Notes: generated from the letters alone by a model not told the origin. A stretch of 64,000 nt of DNA from Litorimonas sp046250185 (GCF_046250185.1 NZ_CP176469.1); one strand, 5' to 3'; shown: positions 17,256-25,928, counted from the stretch's first letter. Numbers and translations: made by a program.

Positions 17256-17627
17256 TTACAAGCCGTCGCAATAGGCCTTATAGGCCGCTTCATCCATCAG
17301 GCTCTCTAGCTCTGACGCGTCCGAAATTTTAATCTTGAGAAACCAGCCAGCATCATCGGCGGATGCGTTGACTGTTTCGGGCGCGTCTTCGAGCTTTGCG
17401 TTCACTTCTGTTACTTCGCCCGAGACAGGCGCGTAGACTTCAGACGCGGCTTTGACGGACTCAACAACTGCGGCTTCATCACCCTTGCCCATCTCACGGC
17501 CAATTTCTGGCAGTTCGACAAAGACAACATCACCCAGCTGTTTCGCCGCATAAGGCGAAATGCCGACAACGCCGTTATCGCCGTCCACTTTGATCCATTC
17601 GTGATCTTCGGTAAAATAAATGCTCAT
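17256..17627 (-). CDS. gcvH: Glycine cleavage system H protein
   Basis: The lipoyl carrier of the glycine cleavage complex (123 residues), shuttling the aminomethyl intermediate from GcvPA/GcvPB to GcvT and electrons to the L protein. The sequence begins YFTEDHEWIKVDGDNGVVGI. The lipoyl-lysine is Lys59 in VVESVKAASEVYAPVSGEV. It ends with the conserved GWFLKIKISD region and is of normal length. It lies 3 bp downstream of gcvT. The L protein (lpd) is not in this window, as is usual because it is shared with other dehydrogenases. Confidence 0.97.
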   Translation of the reverse strand: MSIYFTEDHEWIKVDGDNGVVGISPYAAKQLGDVVFVELPEIGREMGKGDEAAVVESVKAASEVYAPVSGEVTEVNAKLEDAPETVNASADDAGWFLKIKISDASELESLMDEAAYKAYCDGL

Positions 17628-17630
17628 AAT

Positions 17631-18785
17631 TTAGGTTCCTCTGTAATAACGATGCGGCGCGAAAGGCATTTTCACGACGGTTGCAGGACGCGCTTTGCCG
17701 CGTACTATGAGTTGAATATCTGTGCCCGTTTTGGCGAATTTTGTGGCAACATAACCCATTGCGACAGGGCCTTCGACAGTCGGGCCAAAACCGCCAGACG
17801 TAATCTCGCCGATAGTGTTCCCGTCCATGTCCTGAATTTCGGTGTGTTCGCGCGCTGGCGCACGGCCTTCGGGTTTGATACCGACTAATTTGCGCTTAGG
17901 TTTGTTTGCAATCTCTTTTTCAACCCGTGCTGCGCCGAGATACCCCCCACCGTCGCGACGATTTTTCTGGATCGACCAGATCAAACCCGCCTCAATCGGA
18001 CTGGTCGTCGTGTCGATGTCGTGGCCGTAGAGGCATAATCCAGCCTCCATCCGCAAGCTGTCACGCGCGCCCAACCCAATAGGTTCAACATCGTCATATT
18101 TGAGGAGTTCCTCGACCAACTGCCCGACATCATCGTGTTTGACCGAGATTTCATAGCCGTCTTCGCCCGTGTAGCCAGAGCGCGAGACATGGGCCCAAAT
18201 TGGGTCGCCGTCTAACGTGCCAGAGAGAGGCAAATCGGTGTGTGTCATGAAGGTCAGCGCTTCGACATCGGCATTGAAACAGCCCAGAATATCTTTCGCC
18301 CGCGGCCCCTGCAGAGCGATCAAGGCAAGCGTGTCGTCTTTGATCTGAACCTCGACACCCTTTGGCATATGCTTACTCAGATGTGCATAGTCCGCGTCTT
18401 TGCAGCCTGCATTGACGACCAAGTAAAGCACATGTTCATACCCTTTCATCCCTAGGCGGGAGATCATCAGGTCGTCCAAGATACCGCCGTCTTCATTGAG
18501 GAATTGGGAATACCGCTGCTGCCCTGGCGCCAGGCTTTGAATGTCTGCTGGCACAAGTTTTTCGAGAGCTTTGGCAACTGTCCCGAAGTCCTTATCGCTT
18601 GGTACCAAGAACACTTGCCCCATATGTGACACGTCGAACAGGCCCGCCTTCTCCCGCGTATGGAGATGTTCTTTTAGAACTCCCATCGGATATTGCACCG
18701 GCATATCATAGCCCGCGAAGGGTACCATTTTAGCGCCGAGTTCAACGTGGATGGCATGTAGGCTTGTTTGCTTTAAATCACTCAT
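17631..18785 (-). CDS. gcvT: Glycine cleavage system T protein (aminomethyltransferase)
   Basis: Transfers the methylene group from aminomethyl-GcvH to tetrahydrofolate, releasing ammonia and giving 5,10-methylene-THF. The protein has 384 residues. Recognisable parts are VPFAGYDMPVQYPMGVLKEH, GLFDVSHMGQVFL, SRSGYTGEDGYEIS and the C-terminal YVATKF region. The frame stays open further upstream into the riboswitch, but the ATG at 18785 gives the family start (SDLKQTSLHAIHVELGAKMV), and the extra upstream residues are translated aptamer sequence. It is the first gene of the gcv operon. Confidence 0.95.
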   Translation of the reverse strand: MSDLKQTSLHAIHVELGAKMVPFAGYDMPVQYPMGVLKEHLHTREKAGLFDVSHMGQVFLVPSDKDFGTVAKALEKLVPADIQSLAPGQQRYSQFLNEDGGILDDLMISRLGMKGYEHVLYLVVNAGCKDADYAHLSKHMPKGVEVQIKDDTLALIALQGPRAKDILGCFNADVEALTFMTHTDLPLSGTLDGDPIWAHVSRSGYTGEDGYEISVKHDDVGQLVEELLKYDDVEPIGLGARDSLRMEAGLCLYGHDIDTTTSPIEAGLIWSIQKNRRDGGGYLGAARVEKEIANKPKRKLVGIKPEGRAPAREHTEIQDMDGNTIGEITSGGFGPTVEGPVAMGYVATKFAKTGTDIQLIVRGKARPATVVKMPFAPHRYYRGT

Positions 18786-18814
18786 ATGGACACTCTCGGC
18801 CAAGCCGACTTTCG

Positions 18815-18990
18815 TGCCACCAGCTGTCCTGACGGGCCTGAGAGATTTACTCCTTCGGCGGGGCCTCACACCAAGTGGCCCTCTTTCCAGCGTATTAACT
18901 CCAAACGGTCCATTTGCCTGAGCGTTTCCGGGGCGGTTGCGCCTTCGGCGACCGTTTGAGTGCATAACAATCAAACGGTTCTCTCCCATC
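18815..18990 (-). promoter_or_regulatory. Tandem glycine riboswitch upstream of gcvT
   Basis: On the reverse strand the leader contains two copies of the glycine aptamer core. The first has GCCGAAGGCGCAA (18937-18949) followed by CGCTCAGGCAAATGGACCG. The second has GCCGAAGGAGTAA (about 18848-18860) followed by TCTCTCAGGC and GGACAGC. A GGGAGAG element opens the array at 18981-18987. This is the classic two-aptamer architecture. Glycine binding is expected to switch on the downstream gcv genes. The last aptamer ends about 30 bp before the gcvT ATG, which leaves room for control of the ribosome-binding site; the expression platform itself was not resolved. Confidence 0.93.
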
Positions 18991-19110
18991 TGGAGGAGTT
19001 ATCAAAAACTATGATGGATTCTGATAAATGAGTCAATCAACCCATTTCCAGATCATCACGATATTTTAACGCCGCCTGTTTATAATACGCGCAACACAAA
19101 GGATCACACT

Positions 19111-19479
19111 ATGTCAGAAGAAAACGCCAATTCCGCCAGCAAGGGTTCAGGGAAGTCAGAAGCCGAAGTCGCGTTCGAGCTCCTTAATAAACTCAAGGGT
19201 CAAGGTGTCTGGGGTGAACGTAATCTCAAAGATATTTTGGATATGTATGCGGAATGTCTGGACGCCGCGAAGGGTTTTCGGGCTTATCAAGGTCAAAATC
19301 GCGTGGATGTGCCTGTTAAAACAGTAGGGACGGCCCCTGCGCGTCAGGCAACGCCCGCTCAAGCTGCGCCCGTTCAAGCACCACAGGCGGCAACAGCGCA
19401 AGCCCCCGCACCCGCTCCCGCACAGCCCGTCCATGTGCAGCAGCAAGCCTTGGCTCAGGCCTATAATCCTAATCAGTAA
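19111..19479 (+). CDS. Hypothetical protein with Ala/Pro/Gln-rich tail
   Basis: A 122-residue protein with no family I recognise. The first 70 residues form a compact charged region (EAEVAFELLNKLKGQGVWGE, then a predicted helix LKDILDMYAECLDAAKGFRA). From about residue 75 the sequence is low complexity, built of Ala, Pro, Gln and Val (QAAPVQAPQAATAQAPAPAP), likely disordered. There is no signal peptide. It sits alone between the divergent gcv riboswitch and the convergent argS, 7 bp from the argS stop. The helical domain plus flexible tail suggests a small adaptor, but this is only an impression. Confidence 0.65.
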   Translation: MSEENANSASKGSGKSEAEVAFELLNKLKGQGVWGERNLKDILDMYAECLDAAKGFRAYQGQNRVDVPVKTVGTAPARQATPAQAAPVQAPQAATAQAPAPAPAQPVHVQQQALAQAYNPNQ

Positions 19480-19486
19480 TCCGAAG

Positions 19487-21268
19487 CTACATGCGTTCCG
19501 GCGCTTGTATGCCCAGAATATCAAGACCCATCTCTAGCTGGCGAAGCGTAGTTTCTGCCAGCCGGAGGCGGGATGATTTGACAGCCTCTGGCGTTCCGTC
19601 GACAAGGATCGGGCAATCCGTGTAAAAACGCGAAAAGCTCTGCGCCAAACGGTAGACATGATCACAAATCAAATGCGGGGCGTATTTATCGCTCGCCGCA
19701 GTCACTGCGCGGTCAAAACTATCAAGCGCCAGCACCAGCTGTTGCTCCGCGGGTTCTGTTACAAGAATATCGCCCATCGCCACACCTTGATCTGCGGCTT
19801 TGCGCAGGATCGATTTGATCCGCACAGCGGCGTATAAAAGATAGGGCCCCGTTTTGCCTTCAAAAGCCGTGAAGCGCTCAGGATCAAAGACATAATTTGT
19901 CAAACGCGCATTTTGCAGGTCCGCGAATTTTAGAGCGGCCAAGCCGACTTTACGCGCGATTTCAGCACGTTCAGCCGCGTCAAAATCTGCGCCAATGCCA
20001 GAATCAGAGAGCCGTCTCGCGGCGGCAGCGTTCATAATGTCCAATAAGTCTTCCAACCGCAAGACACCGCCTTCGCGGGTCTTAAATGGTTTTCCGTCTT
20101 TGCCGTTCATCGTACCAAAGCCCAGATGCACCATTTGCTCACGATCATACCAACCCGCTTTGACAGCAGCCCGGAAGACTTGTTCAAAATGTAGTGCTTG
20201 CCGTTGATCAACGACATACAAAATGAGGTCAGGATCAATCTCGGCCTTACGGTCAACCAGAGTTGCGAGGTCTGTGGTATGATAGAGAACCGCCCCTGAA
20301 CTCGCCAGCAACATGACGGGTGGAACGGTTTTAGACTCGTCCTCGTCTTCGACACGTATGATCAATGCGCCGTCATCTTCTTCGGTAATACCCTTAGCTT
20401 TTAAGCCCTTAATCATGTCAGGAATTAGCGGATCAACACAGGCCTCGCCCTTCCACAAATCAAACTCTACGCCCAAATTGCCATAGCCAATTTTTAGAGC
20501 AGCTACGGACACATCGATGAAATGATCTAGCAAAGCACGGTAACCTGGGCGGCCCGCTTGCAGCTCTGCCGTGGCAATGCGGGAAGCTTCCATCCGAGCC
20601 TTGTCCGCCTTGGCCTTATTTGACGCTAACGGATAAAGCCGCGCAAGATCGTCCATCGTGACAGGAGGTTCGCTCGGATAGCCGTCTGTGATATCTGGAT
20701 CGAAATATGGCAAGTCTGGTTGCTCGCTTTGTAGCTCTGAAATCAGATGCCCCATTTGCAGCCCCCAATCGCCCATATGCACATCGCCAATCACCGTGTG
20801 GCCTTGCGCGCGCAGCATACGTTTAATGGCTTCGCCAATCACGGCAGAGCGGAGGTGTCCGACATGCATCGGCTTGGCAACATTGGCACCGCCGTAATCC
20901 ACGACAACCGTCAATGGGCTCTCGACAGCCGTCAACCCCACTTTAGCATCAGCCGCGAGCGCTTTGGCGCGAGTCGTTATGAGGTATTCACTGGGGGAGA
21001 GGTTGATAAACCCCGGCCCCGCAATTTCAATCGCCGCGATGTCGGAATTGCCAGACAGTATCTCAACTGCTTTCGCCGCAATCTCACGTGGGTTTACTTT
21101 CTCGCCGCGCTTCTTCGCGATTCCCGCTGCCGCCATAGCGCCGTTGCATTGGAACGGTGCAATGTCGGGTCGATCCGATTCGCGAACAGCGCCAATCTCT
21201 GCGGGGAAGCCCATAGACTCGAAGGCTGCGCGACAGGCCGCGTCTAAAATATCTAATACACTGCGCAT
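19487..21268 (-). CDS. argS: Arginyl-tRNA synthetase
   Basis: A class I aminoacyl-tRNA synthetase of 593 residues. The HIGH motif appears as HVGH in VAKPMHVGHLRSAVIGEAI near residue 130. The N-terminal additional domain typical of ArgRS precedes it. KMSKS is replaced by the degenerate GKPFKTREG usual for ArgRS, and the C-terminal DALR anticodon-binding domain is present (FAFEGKTGPYLLYAAVRIKS region onward). It requires tRNA-Arg for adenylate formation, as in the family. The start lies 9 bp downstream of the preceding hypothetical lipoprotein gene on the same strand. Confidence 0.97.
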   Translation of the reverse strand: MRSVLDILDAACRAAFESMGFPAEIGAVRESDRPDIAPFQCNGAMAAAGIAKKRGEKVNPREIAAKAVEILSGNSDIAAIEIAGPGFINLSPSEYLITTRAKALAADAKVGLTAVESPLTVVVDYGGANVAKPMHVGHLRSAVIGEAIKRMLRAQGHTVIGDVHMGDWGLQMGHLISELQSEQPDLPYFDPDITDGYPSEPPVTMDDLARLYPLASNKAKADKARMEASRIATAELQAGRPGYRALLDHFIDVSVAALKIGYGNLGVEFDLWKGEACVDPLIPDMIKGLKAKGITEEDDGALIIRVEDEDESKTVPPVMLLASSGAVLYHTTDLATLVDRKAEIDPDLILYVVDQRQALHFEQVFRAAVKAGWYDREQMVHLGFGTMNGKDGKPFKTREGGVLRLEDLLDIMNAAAARRLSDSGIGADFDAAERAEIARKVGLAALKFADLQNARLTNYVFDPERFTAFEGKTGPYLLYAAVRIKSILRKAADQGVAMGDILVTEPAEQQLVLALDSFDRAVTAASDKYAPHLICDHVYRLAQSFSRFYTDCPILVDGTPEAVKSSRLRLAETTLRQLEMGLDILGIQAPERM

Positions 21269-21277
21269 GGGAGAGAC

Positions 21278-21892
21278 TTAGTTCTGGCCTGCATTAATAC
21301 GGAAGCGCTTGCCTTGGGCGTTAAAGTCGCGTTGTTCGGGGGTCACGACGAAACCAACAACAATTTCAAAGTTTACGCCTGAGGTTGTTTCAGTCGCCCT
21401 CGGAATCACGATCTTGTCGATGGTTTCAACAACTGTGATACGGTCTTTGCCTGCGGGGAATGTAACCTGAAGCGGGAAGGTCTGCTTTTCGATGACGGCC
21501 GCATTCTTACGCGTGACGGCCACGAAATACTCGTAGGTCGCTGTATCTTGGGCGCTCGCTGCAGGGCCGCGCCCTAGTTCGAACGTCAGATCAAGATCGG
21601 CGACAATCGGTTCCGTGCTGTAATAACGGCATAAGCTGCGCACATTCAGCACTTCGCCCGTAAATCCAACATTATCAAAGCGCTGCGCCTGCCCGCGGAA
21701 TTCCACGATCCGTGCAGCGTCATATAAAGCAAAGGCGCGGGGGCAAGGGCCAGGGTTTTTCTCGCCAGCGTCGCCGATCTGCAGTGTCTCTTTCGTGCTT
21801 TTGCAGCCGCTCAACGCCAAGACGCCGACCATGGCCAGGCCGATCCATTTCGCGCGTGTCGAGAAGCCAGATTTGCGGGTCGATGTTTGCAT
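21278..21892 (-). CDS. Putative lipoprotein of unknown function
   Basis: A 204-residue protein starting at the ATG at 21892 with a basic N terminus, one hydrophobic stretch and a lipobox LALSGC (Cys30), predicting an exported lipoprotein. The mature part starts CKSTKETLQIGDAGEKNPGP and contains ALYDAARIVEFRGQAQRFDN and VAVTRKNAAVIEKQTFPLQV, a mostly beta-strand pattern. It resembles uncharacterised alphaproteobacterial lipoproteins, but I cannot assign a family. An in-frame ATG at 21928 is the alternative start. It is likely co-transcribed with argS and divergent from ispH. Confidence 0.65.
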   Translation of the reverse strand: MQTSTRKSGFSTRAKWIGLAMVGVLALSGCKSTKETLQIGDAGEKNPGPCPRAFALYDAARIVEFRGQAQRFDNVGFTGEVLNVRSLCRYYSTEPIVADLDLTFELGRGPAASAQDTATYEYFVAVTRKNAAVIEKQTFPLQVTFPAGKDRITVVETIDKIVIPRATETTSGVNFEIVVGFVVTPEQRDFNAQGKRFRINAGQN

Positions 21893-22031
21893 GCGGATAA
21901 TCCTAATATTGCCGTTTTTTGCTGCCATCTCTCTATAGAAAGCGGTGCCAGCGTGCTATAGGGTCATAGACAGATGCGCCGCAACCCGCAATGCACAGAT
22001 ACGCGAAAGCGCTCGCAATGAGGAGAATTTA

Positions 22032-23033
22032 ATGTCAGCGACCTTGGAACGCAATCGTCCCGATGACACAGCGCGAAAAACGAAGTCTGTCCTGCTGGCA
22101 GCTCCGCGCGGCTTCTGCGCAGGCGTTGATCGCGCGATTCAGATTGTTGAGAAATCCATCGAAGCTTACGGTGCTCCTGTCTATGTGCGACACGAAATCG
22201 TACATAACCGCCACGTCGTCGAGCGCTTGGTCGAATTGGGTGCGGTTTTTGTCGAGGAATTGGAAGAATGTCCCGATGATCGCCCTGTTGTATTTTCAGC
22301 GCACGGCGTCCCAAAATCTGTTCCAGCGGCGGCTCAAGCTCGCAATATGAATTATTTGGACGCCACATGTCCTCTGGTGTCAAAAGTCCATGTAGAGGCA
22401 GAAAAACACGCAGCTGCAGGGCATCATATCCTGCTGATCGGTCACACAGGCCATCCCGAAGTGATTGGCACAATGGGGCAACTCCCTGCGGGTACAATGA
22501 CATTGATCGAGACCGAGGAAGACGCCCGCAATATCCAACCTTTAGATCCTGACAATCTCGCCCTTGTCACGCAAACCACCCTGTCGGTTGACGACACGGC
22601 GGAGATGATCGCCATTCTCAAATCACGGTTCCCGTCTATCGCCCTGCCCTATAAAGAAGACATTTGTTACGCGACAACAAATCGCCAAATGGCTGTCAAA
22701 GCGATTGCGGAGCGTTGCGATCTCATGCTCGTGCTGGGCTCTGTTGCCTCGTCTAATTCCAAACGACTCGTCGAAGTTGCGGCGAAAGCGGGCGCGAATG
22801 ACGCCATGTTGATTAGCTCCCACGATTCGATTGATTGGGCTAAGGTCGACGCCGCAGATGTAATCGGCCTCTCAGCAGGGGCAAGTGCGCCAGAATATTT
22901 AACCGACGGTGTCTTGGCCGCCCTGCGCTCGCGCTATGACGTGACGTGCGAGGAAGTTGAGGTGACGAAAGAGAAAGTGATCTTCCGCCTCCCACGTCAA
23001 CTGACCTTGTTGCAAGATGCGGCGGAAGCCTAG
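22032..23033 (+). CDS. ispH: 4-hydroxy-3-methylbut-2-enyl diphosphate reductase
   Basis: The last enzyme of the MEP isoprenoid pathway, a [4Fe-4S] protein giving IPP and DMAPP. It has 333 residues. The three cluster cysteines are in APRGFCAGVDRAI, DATCPLVSKVH and DICYATTNRQ. The family motifs HEIVHNRHVVERL, FSAHGVPKSV and SSNSKRLVEVA are intact. An AGGAG ribosome-binding site seven bases before the ATG at 22032 decides the start over an in-frame codon at 21945. It overlaps rnhA by 17 bp. ispH, rnhA, a peroxiredoxin and surf1 are commonly clustered in alphaproteobacteria. Confidence 0.97.
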   Translation: MSATLERNRPDDTARKTKSVLLAAPRGFCAGVDRAIQIVEKSIEAYGAPVYVRHEIVHNRHVVERLVELGAVFVEELEECPDDRPVVFSAHGVPKSVPAAAQARNMNYLDATCPLVSKVHVEAEKHAAAGHHILLIGHTGHPEVIGTMGQLPAGTMTLIETEEDARNIQPLDPDNLALVTQTTLSVDDTAEMIAILKSRFPSIALPYKEDICYATTNRQMAVKAIAERCDLMLVLGSVASSNSKRLVEVAAKAGANDAMLISSHDSIDWAKVDAADVIGLSAGASAPEYLTDGVLAALRSRYDVTCEEVEVTKEKVIFRLPRQLTLLQDAAEA

Positions 23034-23547
23034 CCCTCCCGCCGTGGCCACGAAACCGCGCAAAAAGAGAATCCCACCTGTGCCAGAGCTGCCCCCTGGC
23101 GCGCTAGACGGCGCACTCGTGATCTACACAGACGGCGCATGCTCAGGTAATCCTGGACCAGGTGGTTGGGGCGCGATCATGTATTTTGGCAATAAGACAA
23201 AAGAGCTAAAAGGCGGCGAGCGCGAGACAACCAATAACCGCATGGAAATGATGGCCGTTATCAAAGCACTCGAAGCAATTAAACCCAGCTACCAAGGCAA
23301 GGTTGTGATATTCACGGATAGCACTTACGTCCTCAAGGGGATCACGGAATGGATACATGGCTGGAAGAAGCGGGGCTGGAAAAAGGCTGATAAAAAACCC
23401 GTTGTCAATAAAGACCTATGGATACGCCTCGACGCACTCAATCAGAGCCGAGACATCACGTGGCAATGGGTCAAAGGCCACGCGGGCGACATCGGCAATG
23501 AACGCGCTGACGCGCTGGCGGGTGAAGGAATTCCGCGGGATAGGTGA
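23017..23547 (+). CDS. rnhA: Ribonuclease HI
   Basis: Cleaves the RNA strand of RNA-DNA hybrids. The four acidic catalytic residues are visible in IYTDGACSGNPGPGGWG, NNRMEMMAVIKALE, IFTDSTYVLKG and GNERADALAGEG, with the conserved basic handle ITEWIHGWKKRGWKKAD and the histidine in VKGHAGD. The protein has 176 residues if the ATG at 23017, inside ispH, is used. That gives about 30 extra basic, proline-rich residues before the RNase H fold. A GTG at 23044 just beyond the ispH stop is the alternative and would give 167 residues. Confidence 0.94.
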   Translation: MRRKPSPPAVATKPRKKRIPPVPELPPGALDGALVIYTDGACSGNPGPGGWGAIMYFGNKTKELKGGERETTNNRMEMMAVIKALEAIKPSYQGKVVIFTDSTYVLKGITEWIHGWKKRGWKKADKKPVVNKDLWIRLDALNQSRDITWQWVKGHAGDIGNERADALAGEGIPRDR

Positions 23548-23601
23548 GCGTGAAATACGCCGCAACCAGTAATGAATCAAAGCCTGAACAGGGAGCTTAT
23601 T

Positions 23602-23985
23602 ATGAAGAAAATTCTTTTCCTAATAGTTGTAGCTTTTTCTCAGCCGCATTTGGCTAATGCACAATCTTTTGAAAGTGACTCCGAAAAAATTATGTTAGTT
23701 GTTCAAACAACGGCTTGGACACACTCTTATGATTTGTCTGGCACAGGATCGGGCGGTTACGAAATCGTCAATTATTTCTTACTTGAAAATCAAAAAGCAG
23801 CCCTCTGCGCTTATGATGAGAGTGATCTTTTAGATCATGACACCGTTTTAGTAGATCCTGATTGTTGGGCGGATTGGCTGCAAGACGGTGAAAAAATTAA
23901 ACTCATTTATACGGATGGAGAGACCGAGATCATCGAACCCAGTCAGATTATTGACGACCGCAGATCACGGATAGCCAACAAATAA
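23602..23985 (+). CDS. Hypothetical secreted protein
   Basis: A 127-residue protein with a clear signal peptide (KKILFLIVVAFSQPHLANAQ, cut after NAQ near residue 22). The mature part is acidic, with two cysteines (AALCAY and DPDCWADWL). It resembles no family I know. The coding region is noticeably richer in A+T than rnhA and nfeD on either side, hinting at later acquisition. A GGGAG ribosome-binding site precedes the ATG at 23602. The frame also stays open to 23572, which I reject for lack of a signal-peptide start. Its 3' end lies 11 bp from the convergent nfeD gene. Confidence 0.6.
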   Translation: MKKILFLIVVAFSQPHLANAQSFESDSEKIMLVVQTTAWTHSYDLSGTGSGGYEIVNYFLLENQKAALCAYDESDLLDHDTVLVDPDCWADWLQDGEKIKLIYTDGETEIIEPSQIIDDRRSRIANK

Positions 23986-23996
23986 TGGCGGCTGTC

Positions 23997-24470
23997 CTAC
24001 CCTGCAGGTTCCACCCAAAGCGTTGCGCCTTTTACTTCGACCACACGGAGTTCATCTCCAGCTTTGGCATTGCCAGTTTCCATCGCCGCACCCCATTCAC
24101 TGTCGCCAACTTTCACGCGACCGCGTCCGATTTCAAAGTCAGAGACAGCTTTAACGCGCGCACCTACCATTGAACGGGCGCGGTCATTGAGATCGGATGG
24201 CTCGCCACTTTTGAACTTCGGCTTGAGGTAAAAATGCCCTGCGACCAGCAAAATCGTGGACAGTACGAAGAAGAGCAAGAATTGCATTTCCCAGCCGAGT
24301 GGCAGGATAAATACGACAACCGCCAAAATGAGCGCGGCCACAGCCGGCCATAGAATGTAGGTCGTGCCAGTGATCAATTCGAGCCCCAACAAGACAATAC
24401 CAAGGATTGCCCAGCGCGTGGCGTTCATGCTGTCGAGCATTTGGATTAGAGCATTTGGTTCTGTGTCCAT
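23997..24470 (-). CDS. NfeD family protein
   Basis: A 157-residue short NfeD-like protein. Hydrophobic helices between about residues 18 and 85 (ATRWAILGIVLLGLELITGT and onward) are followed by a small C-terminal OB-fold-type domain (ARSMVGARVKAVSDFEIGRG, GDELRVVEVKGATLWVEP). Such proteins sit in the membrane and partner with SPFH/stomatin proteins, which matches the adjoining gene at 24480-25406 9 bp upstream on the same strand. The serine-protease domain of long NfeD is absent. The pair is thought to act in membrane microdomain quality control. Confidence 0.88.
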   Translation of the reverse strand: MDTEPNALIQMLDSMNATRWAILGIVLLGLELITGTTYILWPAVAALILAVVVFILPLGWEMQFLLFFVLSTILLVAGHFYLKPKFKSGEPSDLNDRARSMVGARVKAVSDFEIGRGRVKVGDSEWGAAMETGNAKAGDELRVVEVKGATLWVEPAG

Positions 24471-24479
24471 CTTGGCCCC

Positions 24480-25406
24480 CTATTTCTTCGCAGGTGTCTT
24501 ACCGCCTGACTCCAATAACGCGCCTAAGCCGCCAACGGTCGCGGCCAGACCAGATAGCTCTGCTGGCACAATCACCGTCTTTTGGTTAGGGCTTTTCGCC
24601 AATTCGCCAAAGGCTTTTACATATTCTTGCGCGACAAAATAGTTCACGGCGTTGACGTCACCTTTGGCAATCGCGTCGCTCACCATACGTGTCGCTTCGG
24701 CCTCGGCTTGCGCCTCGCGTTCGCGGGCTTCGGCATCCAAGAAAGCGGCTTGCTTCCGGCCCTCGGCTTCGCGGATTGCCGCTTCTTTCTCGCCCTCAGC
24801 TTTGAGGATTGAGCTTTGCTTCATCCCTTCCGCGAGCAAAATGTCAGAGCGCTTTTCCCGTTCCGCCTTCATCTGCTTATTCATCGCTTGAGTAATGTCA
24901 GCAGGTGGGGACAGGTCTTTGATCTCAATACGCGTGACTTTCGTGCCCCATGTGTCTGTTGCTTGGTCAATCACCATAAGAAGTTTCGCGTTAATGACAT
25001 CACGATTAGACAGCACTTCGTCGAGGTCCATTGAGCCCACAACCGTACGCACATTCGTCTGGCAGAGGTTCTGGATTGCGTTCTCAAGATTGCTGACTTC
25101 ATAGGTCGACATTCGCGCGTCAATCACTTGGATAAAGACCACAGCGTCAGCTGTAACCATGACATTATCTTTGGTAATGACTTCTTGCGAGGGAATGTCG
25201 ATCACACGTTCGCGCATATCGACTTTGTTAGATATGCGCTGATAAAAAGGAATAACGAAAGCCAGACCTGGCTTCAGCGTTTTGGAATAGCGGCCAAATT
25301 CTTCCAATGTCCATTCTGCACCCTGCGGCACGATCCGAATGGTTTTCATGATCACAAAAAGGATCAGCGCCACCAAGGCAATCGGAATGAAGTTGTCTAA
25401 GTTCAT
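24480..25406 (-). CDS. SPFH/Band 7 family protein (paraslipin/QmcA type)
   Basis: A 308-residue membrane-anchored SPFH protein. It has an N-terminal helix (FIPIALVALILFVIMKTIRI), a Band 7 domain with VPQGAEWTLEEFGRYSKTLK and RERVIDIPSQEVITKDNV, and a long Ala/Glu/Lys coiled coil from about residue 180 to 245 (KAEGEKEAAIREAEGRKQAA). It ends in a hydrophobic glycine-rich segment. Homologues oligomerise into cage-like complexes that corral membrane proteases or organise lipid domains. It is paired with NfeD, the standard arrangement. An AAGGGG ribosome-binding site precedes the start. Confidence 0.92.
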   Translation of the reverse strand: MNLDNFIPIALVALILFVIMKTIRIVPQGAEWTLEEFGRYSKTLKPGLAFVIPFYQRISNKVDMRERVIDIPSQEVITKDNVMVTADAVVFIQVIDARMSTYEVSNLENAIQNLCQTNVRTVVGSMDLDEVLSNRDVINAKLLMVIDQATDTWGTKVTRIEIKDLSPPADITQAMNKQMKAEREKRSDILLAEGMKQSSILKAEGEKEAAIREAEGRKQAAFLDAEAREREAQAEAEATRMVSDAIAKGDVNAVNYFVAQEYVKAFGELAKSPNQKTVIVPAELSGLAATVGGLGALLESGGKTPAKK

Positions 25407-25445
25407 GTTAGTCCCCTTTAATGTGTGTCAGCCCTTTTGGGGCAC

Positions 25446-25928
25446 CTACATATGATCCAGCATATAATCGGCCGAGCTAACTTTAAACTCGCCGCCATCT
25501 TCGACAAACACTTGCTCGACCACGCCGTCATTAACGACCATGGCGTAGCGTTGAGAGCGGCTGCCCATACCAAAACCTGTCGCGTCCAGTTGCAATCCTA
25601 CTGCTTTGGCGAAATCGCCATTCCCGTCTGCGAGCATCATAATATCATCGCCAGCGTCTTGAGATTTACCCCAAGCATCCATGACGAAAACATCGTTGAC
25701 CGATGTGCAAGCGATCTTATCGACACCTTTGGCGCGAAGCTCATCCGCGCGTTCTTTGAAGCCTGGCAAATGCTTGGCGGAACAAGTTGGCGTGAAGGCC
25801 CCTGGTACAGCAAATAATGCGACTTTTGAGCCTTTAAAGAGATCATCCGTGCTGACAGGCTGCGGCCCGTCTGGCCCCATTTGCATCAAGGTCGCACTCG
25901 GCATTTTGTCGCCAGTTTTAATTGCCAT
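25446..25928 (-). CDS. Peroxiredoxin (Prx5 type)
   Basis: A 160-residue thiol peroxidase that reduces hydrogen or alkyl peroxides. The peroxidatic cysteine is Cys49 in the loop VPGAFTPTCSAKHLPGF, characteristic of the atypical two-Cys/one-Cys Prx5 (AhpE/redoxin) class. The family motifs DKIACTSVNDVFVMDAWGKS and SQRYAMVVNDGVVEQVFVED follow. A resolving cysteine is not obvious apart from Cys74 in IACTS, so reduction by glutathione/glutaredoxin is plausible, and gshA is in the window. A GGAGAG ribosome-binding site precedes the ATG. It is divergent from the AlgH gene. Confidence 0.93.
   Translation of the reverse strand: MAIKTGDKMPSATLMQMGPDGPQPVSTDDLFKGSKVALFAVPGAFTPTCSAKHLPGFKERADELRAKGVDKIACTSVNDVFVMDAWGKSQDAGDDIMMLADGNGDFAKAVGLQLDATGFGMGSRSQRYAMVVNDGVVEQVFVEDGGEFKVSSADYMLDHM

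Noticed and set aside
18786..18989. Long in-frame upstream extension of gcvT through the leader
   Set aside because: The extra 68 residues are a translation of the glycine riboswitch; both aptamer cores lie there and the family start is at 18785.
20747..21281. Long forward-strand open frames opposite argS
   Set aside because: They are mirror frames of a well-conserved synthetase gene and show no domain or start signal.
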